5,195 nucleotides of DNA, from contig CALKAA010000133.1 of assembly GCA_937983495.1 (NCBI GenBank), forward strand, positions 1 to 5,195, in the 5' to 3' direction. The notes below the pieces were generated by a model. The model did no database searches. It was not told the origin of the DNA and saw only the letters and a program-made list of their open reading frames with translations. Of this stretch, positions 1 through 5,195 are shown in pieces. The number at the start of each line of letters is the position of its first letter. Position 1 is the stretch's first letter. A program made the position numbers and the translations under genes. The DNA is from an uncultured Gemmobacter sp. GTDB lineage: Bacteria; Pseudomonadota; Alphaproteobacteria; Rhodobacterales; Rhodobacteraceae.

Positions 1-11
1 CCGTTTGCGCA

Positions 12-50
12 TCGGGCGGGGAAAAGCGGTGCTTTTCCTGATCCGCCCGA
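12..50 (-). terminator. Long hairpin downstream of the Lrp-family gene, probable terminator
   Basis: Read on the minus strand, this begins 8 nt after the regulator's stop codon. An 8-bp outer stem (TCGGGCGG with CCGCCCGA) and an 8-bp inner stem (GGAAAAGC with GCTTTTCC) are stacked, with a 4-nt bulge (ATCA) on one side and a 3-nt loop (ACC). Position just past the stop codon and the 16 paired bases suggest a transcription terminator. It is not a classical one, because the bases after the stem (TGCGCAAACGG) contain no T tract. It may be an RNA-processing or 3'-end-protecting hairpin, or it may serve an unseen gene to the left, since it is nearly symmetrical. Confidence 0.55.
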
Positions 51-58
51 CCCCAGCC

Positions 59-520
59 CTACAACGGCAGCGCCGTGGTCGATTTGATTTCCTCCATGCT
101 CAGCAGCGCCGTCACATTGTGAATTTTCACCTGCGCGATCAGCGATTGGTAAAACGCATCATAGGCCCGCGCATTGCGCACCCGCACCTTCAGGATATAG
201 TCGATGTCCCCTGCCAGCCGATGCGCCTCCAGCACCTCGGGGCGTTCGCGCAGGGTGTGCAGGAACTTGCGCTGCCAGTCGGCGTCATGCTCACTGGTGC
301 GGATCAGCACGAAGAAGCACGCCTCCAGCCCAAGCGACTCCGGGTCCAGCACGGCGGTCTGGCGGATGATCACCCCGGTCTCACGCATCCGCTTGATCCG
401 ATTCCACACCGGCGTCTTGGATGAGCCCACCTTGCGGGCGATCTCGTCCAGCGATTGCCCGGCATCTTCCTGCAATTCGGCAAGGATTTTCCGGTCCATC
501 TCGTCCAGACGGGCTGTCAT
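59..520 (-). CDS. Lrp/AsnC-family transcriptional regulator
   Basis: A 153-residue DNA-binding regulator of the feast/famine (Lrp/AsnC) family, a usual length for that family. The N-terminal helix-turn-helix lies at about residues 5-60 (LDEMDRKILAELQEDAG, then SLDEIARKVGSSKTPVWNRI with the recognition helix near 33-46). A C-terminal RAM ligand-binding domain follows at about 66-145, with the glycine-turn segment AGDIDYILKV at 103-112. The C-terminus EIKSTTALPL is typical of the family. Members form dimers to octamers and respond to amino acids. It is transcribed divergently from the sulfur assimilation cluster, so it may control that cluster and itself; this is inference from position. The effector cannot be read from the sequence. 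An in-frame ATG at 556 would add 12 residues (MECSSKDQGINR), but the start at 520 gives the usual short N-terminus and has a better ribosome binding site. Confidence 0.92.
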   Translation of the reverse strand: MTARLDEMDRKILAELQEDAGQSLDEIARKVGSSKTPVWNRIKRMRETGVIIRQTAVLDPESLGLEACFFVLIRTSEHDADWQRKFLHTLRERPEVLEAHRLAGDIDYILKVRVRNARAYDAFYQSLIAQVKIHNVTALLSMEEIKSTTALPL

Positions 521-528
521 TCTGTTTA

Positions 529-534
529 TCCCCT
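529..534 (-). promoter_or_regulatory. Ribosome binding site deciding the Lrp-family start
   Basis: On the minus strand the sequence AGGGGA lies 8 nt before the ATG at 520. It supports that start over the upstream in-frame ATG at 556, although the latter also has a GGGG stretch 5 nt before it. Confidence 0.65.
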
Positions 535-540
535 GATCTT

Positions 541-555
541 TGGAACTGCATTCCA
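541..555. promoter_or_regulatory. 15-bp palindrome TGGAA-N5-TTCCA, candidate operator
   Basis: A perfect 5-bp inverted repeat with a 5-nt centre lies in the 5' leader of the Lrp-family gene, 21 bp from its start codon. The 15-bp dyad size is that expected of an Lrp-family dimer site. The assignment to this regulator is inference. Confidence 0.35.
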
Positions 556-574
556 TTTGCGCCCCACAATGCAG
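546..574. promoter_or_regulatory. Inverted repeat CTGCATT-N15-AATGCAG, candidate operator
   Basis: Perfect 7-bp arms (546-552 and 568-574) have centres 22 bp apart, about two helical turns, so both half-sites face the same side of the helix. The repeat sits between the divergent genes and overlaps the tentative -10 of the Lrp-family gene. It also overlaps the 541-555 palindrome. No binding protein can be named from sequence alone. Confidence 0.4.
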
Positions 575-593
575 CGGTTTTCCTTATCTTCAA
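566..593 (-). promoter_or_regulatory. Tentative promoter for the Lrp-family gene
   Basis: On the minus strand, TTGAAG (plus positions 588-593) matches four of six bases of the sigma-70 -35 consensus. It is followed after 16 nt by CATTGT (566-571), which matches three of six bases of the -10 consensus. The match is weak and the call rests mainly on location. The -10 candidate lies in one arm of the 546-574 inverted repeat, which would fit self-repression if both are real. Confidence 0.25.
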
Positions 594-601
594 GGGGCAT
601 C

Positions 602-631
602 TGGCGCAAAACCGGGAAAATATCCTATATA
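602..631 (+). promoter_or_regulatory. Tentative promoter of the sulfur assimilation cluster
   Basis: An AT-rich patch with TATATA at 626-631 is the only good -10-like element before the DUF2849 gene. The hexamer 18 nt upstream, TGGCGC (602-607), is a poor -35, so an activator or another sigma factor may be needed. Transcription would start near 638 and leave a leader of about 25 nt. GGCGCAAA at 603-610 also forms an inverted pair with TTTGCGCC at 556-563. Confidence 0.3.
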
Positions 632-646
632 GAGGCCAGATTTTCC
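615..646. repeat. Inverted repeat GGAAAAT / ATTTTCC before the cluster
   Basis: Perfect 7-bp arms at 615-621 and 640-646 flank the AT-rich -10 candidate with an 18-nt spacer. Skipping one G (614) extends pairing by CC (612-613) with GG (647-648). A third related copy, TTTTCC, lies at 578-583. It could be an operator around the promoter. Confidence 0.35.
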
Positions 647-652
647 GGCGAT

Positions 653-657
653 GGAGG
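653..657 (+). promoter_or_regulatory. Ribosome binding site deciding the DUF2849 start
   Basis: GGAGG lies 5 nt before the ATG at 663. Another in-frame ATG at 651 directly precedes this motif and would have no Shine-Dalgarno of its own, so 663 is preferred. Confidence 0.75.
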
Positions 658-662
658 CTCCG

Positions 663-962
663 ATGGCCCGCTTTACCCCCAAGGTTGTGACCGCGAATGC
701 GCTGATCGAGGGCGATGTGGTCTATCTGACCGCCGATGACCGCTGGTCGCGCCGCCACGAGGAGGCCGAGCTGATCGAGGACGAGGCGCATGGACAATTG
801 CGCCTGCTGCATGCGATGGGGCAAGGCAATCTGGTGGTCGGTGCCTATCTGGCAGATGCCAAAGCTGGTCCCAATGGCCCCGAGCCGACCCATTTCCGCG
901 AAGTGTTCCGCACCCGCGGCCCCTCGAACTACTTCCTCGGCAAACAAGCCGAACTGATCTGA
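663..962 (+). CDS. DUF2849 family protein, sulfite-reduction cluster
   Basis: A 99-residue protein recognised as DUF2849 from its opening FTPKVVTANALIEGDVVYLT, a central WSRRHEEAELI segment and the C-terminal RTRGPSNYFLGKQAELI. This family is known mainly as a small partner gene just upstream of cysI in alphaproteobacteria. Its biochemical role is not established as far as I know. It has no signal peptide, no membrane segment and no cysteine, so it is a soluble cytoplasmic protein that cannot hold a cysteine-ligated metal cluster. It is first in the cluster, 21 bp before cysI, and probably co-transcribed with it. A role in assembly, stability or regulation of sulfite reductase is inference from context. 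The start at 663 was chosen for its GGAGG site. Confidence 0.85.
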   Translation: MARFTPKVVTANALIEGDVVYLTADDRWSRRHEEAELIEDEAHGQLRLLHAMGQGNLVVGAYLADAKAGPNGPEPTHFREVFRTRGPSNYFLGKQAELI

Positions 963-983
963 CGCGAACCAGAAGAGCCACGC

Positions 984-2643
<1,660 letters not shown>

Positions 2644-2654
<11 letters not shown>

Positions 2655-3411
2655 CACTTCGCATGGCCCGCTCGGCAGCGTTGCCGAACGGGTCACCGCG
2701 CTGAATGCCCGCTATCGCCATCACGGGGCGACGGCGGTGCTGGAACATGCGCTGAAAGACCCTGATCTGGGGAAGGTGGCGCTGGTGTCGTCTTTCGGGG
2801 CGGAATCGGTGGTGCTGTTGCATCTGGTCTCGGTGATCGCGCCGGAAACCCCGGTGCTGTTTGTCGATACCCGGATGCTGTTTCAGGAAACGCTGGATTA
2901 TCAGCGCGAGCTGGCCGAAAAGCTGGCGCTCTGCGATATTCGCACCATCCGCGCCCATCCGAAAAAGGTGGAGTTTGAAGACCCCGATGGCACGCTGCAT
3001 CAGTTCAACACCGATGCCTGCTGCGCCGTGCGCAAGGTGGAGCCGCTGGAACGCGCCTTGAAGGATTTTGACGGTTGGATCACCGGCCGCAAACGCTTTC
3101 AGGGCAGCACGCGGCAAGAGGTGGAGTTTTTCGAGGCTGAGGGCGAGACCCGCATCAAGGTGAACCCCCTGGCGCATTGGGGCCGTGAAGACCTCGAGGA
3201 CTACATGGTGAACAATCGCCTGCCCCGGCATCCGCTGGTGGCAAAGGGCTATCCCTCGATCGGTTGCGCACCTTGCACCAGCCCGGTGAAACCCGGCGAA
3301 GACCCGCGCGCAGGTCGCTGGCGCGGCAGCCAGAAAACCGAGTGCGGAATTCATTTCATCAATGGCAAGCCAGTGCGCGGCGGCCAAACCTCTGGGGAGA
3401 ACGCAGCATGA
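2644..3411 (+). CDS. cysH: Assimilatory adenylyl-sulfate (APS) reductase
   Basis: A 255-residue cytoplasmic enzyme that reduces APS (or PAPS) to sulfite using thioredoxin or glutaredoxin. It has the adenylyl-binding SSFGAES loop at 49-55 and the catalytic C234 in KTECGIH near the C-terminus. It also has C126-C127 and C208/C211, spaced CC-X80-CXXC. This four-cysteine 4Fe-4S signature marks enzymes that use APS directly; E. coli-type PAPS reductases lack it. The reading frame is open far upstream, but the ATG at 2644 is chosen because GAAGGGA lies 6 nt before it and the N-terminus then fits the family. It overlaps cysI by 11 bp, implying coupled translation. It feeds sulfite to CysI. No cysC, cysD or cysN lies in the window. 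Confidence 0.93.
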
Positions 3412-3809
3412 GCGTGATCGTCACCGACAAGGGCTTTTCGCCTGTTGCCGATACCGTGAACCCCGGTCTGGCCGACCTTGGCGCGGGCACGGCGGTCGAT
3501 CTGGCCCATACCGATGATCCCACCGCTTTGGAGCCGGTGCTGGGGCAGCTTGCGCTGATCCGCATCACCTTTCCGGCCTTCAGCGACGGGCGCGGCTTTA
3601 CCATCGCCCGCCGCTTGCGGATGATGGGCTACACAGGCGAGCTTCGCGCCCTTGGCCCGGTGATCGCCGAGCAATATGCCATGGCCCGCCGTGTCGGCTT
3701 TGATGCGGTGGAAATCCCCGACGCCCTCGCCGCCCGCCAGCCCGAAAGCCAGTGGCAGTTCCGTGCCGATTGGAAGGCCCATGACTATCAGTCGCGGCTG
3801 CGCGCCTGA
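3408..3809 (+). CDS. DUF934 family protein, sulfite-reduction cluster
   Basis: A 133-residue protein recognised as DUF934 from its core FPAFSDGRGFTIARRLR at about 59-75, followed by GYTGELRALG and a later RRVGFDAVEI. Databases often describe the family as probably involved in sulfite reduction because it nearly always sits beside cysI and cysH; I know of no settled biochemical function. The protein contains no cysteine, no signal peptide and no membrane segment. An iron-sulfur electron carrier role is therefore unlikely, and an accessory or scaffolding role is more plausible, as inference. The start codon overlaps the cysH stop as ATGA (3408-3411), with GGGGAGA 7 nt upstream, so its translation is coupled to cysH. 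The frame remains open upstream to 3264, but that part reads across cysH. Confidence 0.88.
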   Translation: MSVIVTDKGFSPVADTVNPGLADLGAGTAVDLAHTDDPTALEPVLGQLALIRITFPAFSDGRGFTIARRLRMMGYTGELRALGPVIAEQYAMARRVGFDAVEIPDALAARQPESQWQFRADWKAHDYQSRLRA

Positions 3810-3833
3810 TTTCCGGCTTTCCTCGCGCCATCA

Positions 3834-3848
3834 CCTGACATATTCAGG
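3834..3848. repeat. Palindrome CCTGA-N5-TCAGG before fpr
   Basis: A perfect 5-bp inverted repeat with an AT-rich 5-nt centre (CATAT) lies in the 51-bp gap between the DUF934 gene and fpr. Its right arm includes the first bases of the fpr ribosome binding site. It may be an operator for an independent fpr promoter or a small RNA stem. It shares its last two bases with the next palindrome. Confidence 0.4.
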
Positions 3849-3860
3849 AATTGAAATTCC
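3847..3860 (+). promoter_or_regulatory. fpr ribosome binding site inside palindrome GGAATT-GA-AATTCC
   Basis: AGGAA (3846-3850) lies 10 nt before the fpr ATG, a somewhat long spacing. The GGAATT arm pairs perfectly with AATTCC, which ends immediately before the start codon. As RNA the likely form is a 5-bp stem with a UGAA loop, which would partly hide the ribosome binding site. Confidence 0.45.
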
Positions 3861-4685
3861 ATGACCGAGCAAAAACCCGTGTCCGAAGTTACCGCCGCCA
3901 AAGTCACCCTGCCTGATGCGCAGACCGTCACCTCGGTCAAGCACTGGGCGGATAACCTGTTTTCCTTCCGGGTGACGCGCCCGCAATCGCTGCGCTTCCG
4001 CTCGGGCGAGTTTGTGATGATCGGCCTGTTGGGCGACAATGGCAAACCCTTGCTGCGCGCCTATTCCATCGCCTCGCCCGCCTGGGATGAGGAGCTGGAG
4101 TTCTATTCGATCAAGGTGCCGGATGGGCCGCTGACCTCCAAGCTGCAACATATCCAGCCCGGCGAGCAGATCATCCTGCGCCCCAAACCCGTGGGCACGC
4201 TGGTGCATGATGCGCTGTTGCCTGGTAAACGGGTCTGGTTCCTGGCCACCGGAACCGGCATTGCGCCCTTCGCCTCCCTGATGCGCGAGCCCGAAACCTA
4301 TGAGAAATTCGACGAAGTCGTCATGATGCACACCTGCCGCACCGTGGCAGAGCTGGAATATGGCCGGCAACTGGTCGAAAGCCTGAAAGACGATCCGCTG
4401 ATCGGCGAGCTGGTGGGCGACAAGCTGAAATACTACCCCACTACCACGCGCGAGGCGTTCCACCATCAGGGCCGCATCACCGACAACCTGACCTCGGGCA
4501 AGGTCTTTGCCGATCTGGGGATCGCACCGATGGACCCTGCCACCGACCGCGCCATGGTTTGTGGCAGTCTGGCCTTCAACAAGGATGTGATGGCGGTGCT
4601 GGAGGGCTTTGGCCTGCGTGAGGGGGCCAATTCCGAACCGCGCGAGTTTGTGGTGGAAAAGGCCTTCGTGGGCGACGGCGTATAA
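3861..4685 (+). CDS. fpr: Ferredoxin/flavodoxin--NADP+ reductase, bacterial subclass I
   Basis: A 274-residue FAD enzyme that exchanges electrons between NADPH and ferredoxin or flavodoxin in the cytoplasm. The FAD domain has RAYS at 66-69 and the SIKVPDGPLTS segment at 83-93. The NADP domain has GTGIAPF at 131-137 and CGS at 234-236. The C-terminus runs past the usual terminal aromatic position with AFVGDGV (268-274), a feature of the subclass represented by Rhodobacter capsulatus and Azotobacter enzymes; the sequence looks very close to the R. capsulatus protein from memory. In this setting it may feed sulfite reductase through a ferredoxin, but the enzyme also serves redox-stress and general ferredoxin metabolism. 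A 51-bp gap before it allows a separate promoter. An intrinsic terminator follows 21 bp after the stop. Confidence 0.95.
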   Translation: MTEQKPVSEVTAAKVTLPDAQTVTSVKHWADNLFSFRVTRPQSLRFRSGEFVMIGLLGDNGKPLLRAYSIASPAWDEELEFYSIKVPDGPLTSKLQHIQPGEQIILRPKPVGTLVHDALLPGKRVWFLATGTGIAPFASLMREPETYEKFDEVVMMHTCRTVAELEYGRQLVESLKDDPLIGELVGDKLKYYPTTTREAFHHQGRITDNLTSGKVFADLGIAPMDPATDRAMVCGSLAFNKDVMAVLEGFGLREGANSEPREFVVEKAFVGDGV

Positions 4686-4706
4686 TCTGCTCCCTTTTCA
4701 AGACGT

Positions 4707-4736
4707 AAAAGCCGCGGGTTTTGCCCGCGGCTTTTT
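4707..4736 (+). terminator. Intrinsic terminator after fpr
   Basis: An 8-bp perfect GC stem (GCCGCGGG 4711-4718 with CCCGCGGC 4724-4731), a 5-nt loop (TTTTG) and a TTTTT tract at 4732-4736. The AAAA before the stem can pair with part of the T tract, so it could also act on the opposite strand. It marks the end of the sulfur cluster. Confidence 0.93.
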
Positions 4737-4784
4737 GCTTGCAGCCTGTAGCTGGCACTGGTGCGCAGGCCAAGCCCCACCTGC

Positions 4785-4815
4785 CCCTGCCCTCAGAACT
4801 CCCTGCCCTCAGAAC
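4785..4815. repeat. Tandem 16-bp duplication in the intergenic region
   Basis: CCCTGCCCTCAGAAC occurs identically at 4785-4799 and 4801-4815, separated by one T, so the unit is 16 bp. It lies between the fpr terminator and the hairpin of the convergent gene. It has no evident function and is probably a slippage duplication. Confidence 0.85.
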
Positions 4816-4821
4816 GCATAA

Positions 4822-4847
4822 GGCCGCCCCGGTTTCCCGAAGCGGCC
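4822..4847 (-). terminator. GAAA-tetraloop hairpin downstream of the convergent gene
   Basis: In minus-strand RNA, GGCCGCUUCGG pairs with CCGGGGCGGCC around a GAAA tetraloop, giving an 11-bp stem when the two U-G wobbles are counted. On the plus strand those positions are C/A mismatches, so the structure is built for the minus strand. It begins 21 nt after the stop of the Ala-rich protein gene. The following bases TTATGCGTT are only weakly T-rich, so termination may be inefficient. Confidence 0.65.
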
Positions 4848-4868
4848 CTTTCTGACGATCAGGTCAGA

Positions 4869-5195
4869 TCACATGCCAAGCGCGGATTTCACTTGCTTCA
4901 GCGCGGCATCCACCAGAGCCGGGTTCTTGGCTGCCCCGTCAACCGCGGCTTTCAGGGTCGATTTGGTTGCATCATCCAGCGGTGCGGCGTCGATCATGCC
5001 ATTCAGCTTGGCCGCATCGAAATTGGCCGGGTTGAAGGCGTCCACCGTGGTGGCGACGGCATCGGCAGCAGCCTCGGTCGCGTTGGTGGCGGCCTCGGTT
5101 GCGGCGGCTGCGGCGTCGGTAGCGGCTTCAGTTGCCGTTGCGGCAGCAGTATTGGCTGCATCGGTGGCGGCAGCCGCAGCGGTGGTGGCAGCCTC
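4869..5195 (-). CDS. Ala/Thr-rich hendecad-repeat protein, 5' end outside window
   Basis: The last 108 codons of a minus-strand gene, ending in TGA at 4869-4871; its start lies beyond the right edge. I do not recognise the family. Residues 1-53 of the visible part use only six amino acids (29 Ala, 12 Thr, 4 Glu, 4 Asp, 2 Asn, 2 Val) and fall into 11-residue repeats such as ATDAANTAAAT, ATEAATDAAAA and ATEAATNATEA. The repeat region is acidic, with no Lys, Arg, Cys or aromatic residue. A more ordinary C-terminal segment (about 54-108, from AFNPANF to KSALGM) looks like a small helical domain with Lys. An extended alpha-helix or coil is likely. Any signal peptide or membrane anchor would be in the missing part. 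A hairpin follows its stop codon. Confidence 0.75.
   Translation of the reverse strand, partial: EAATTAAAAATDAANTAAATATEAATDAAAAATEAATNATEAAADAVATTVDAFNPANFDAAKLNGMIDAAPLDDATKSTLKAAVDGAAKNPALVDAALKQVKSALGM
5037..5195 (-). repeat. 33-bp degenerate tandem repeats encoding 11-residue units
   Basis: Units on the minus strand are at 5136-5168, 5103-5135 and 5070-5102, with a partial copy at 5169-5195 (EAATTAAAA, which aligns to positions 3-11 of the unit) and a degenerate copy at 5037-5069. The protein pattern is A-T-[ED]-A-A-x-x-A-x-x-x. Codons differ between copies, so the repeat is kept at protein level and is not a recent duplication. Confidence 0.7.

Noticed and set aside
5..424. Open plus-strand frame of 139 codons
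   Set aside because: Antisense to the Lrp-family gene, and it runs through the hairpin at 12-50; no recognisable protein.
3831..4466. Open minus-strand frame of 211 codons opposite fpr
   Set aside because: Antisense to fpr, which is unambiguous; no motif or ribosome binding site supports it.
4744..4770. GCCTG ... CAGGC inverted repeat after the fpr terminator
   Set aside because: Five-bp arms with a 17-nt loop in GC-rich DNA are expected by chance.
4609..4821. Open plus-strand frame of 70 codons after fpr
   Set aside because: It starts inside fpr in another frame, crosses the intrinsic terminator and the tandem repeat, and matches nothing known.

Overview
The window looks like part of a Rhodobacterales (Rhodobacter-like alphaproteobacterial) chromosome. 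It is GC-rich and densely coded. Its ferredoxin-NADP+ reductase closely resembles, from memory, the Rhodobacter capsulatus enzyme, including the C-terminal extension after the last beta strand. The gene set DUF2849 / nitrite-sulfite reductase / cysH / DUF934 / fpr beside an Lrp-family regulator is the alphaproteobacterial form of assimilatory sulfate reduction. No mobile element, CRISPR array, tRNA or rRNA was found.

Layout. Positions 12-50 hold a long hairpin just past the end of a minus-strand Lrp/AsnC regulator (59-520). A short divergent region (521-662) is crowded with inverted repeats. It leads into a plus-strand cluster: a DUF2849 protein (663-962), sulfite reductase cysI (984-2654), APS reductase cysH (2644-3411, overlapping cysI by 11 bp), a DUF934 protein (3408-3809, ATGA overlap with cysH) and, after a 51-bp gap, fpr (3861-4685). 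A textbook intrinsic terminator (4707-4736) closes the cluster. The intergenic stretch 4686-4868 also holds a 16-bp tandem duplication and a second hairpin serving the convergent gene. The window ends inside a minus-strand gene (4869-5195, 5' end missing) for an Ala/Thr-rich protein built of 11-residue repeats.

How the genes fit together. CysH carries the CC-X80-CXXC iron-sulfur signature of enzymes that use APS directly, so APS would be reduced to sulfite without a PAPS step. CysI, with siroheme and a 4Fe-4S cluster, would then reduce sulfite to sulfide for cysteine synthesis. No cysJ flavoprotein and no ferredoxin gene are present. Fpr could supply electrons from NADPH through a ferredoxin encoded elsewhere. 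The two DUF proteins are tightly embedded in the cluster but contain no cysteine, so they cannot carry an iron-sulfur cluster on cysteine ligands. Their function is the most open biological question here. The divergent Lrp-type protein is the obvious candidate regulator, by position only.

Most of the window is an ordinary, well-conserved metabolic locus. The points most worth a second look are the two cysteine-free accessory proteins, the hendecad-repeat protein at the right edge, the nested palindromes between lrp and DUF2849, the two overlapping palindromes covering the fpr ribosome binding site, and the absence of a siroheme synthase gene at the head of the operon.
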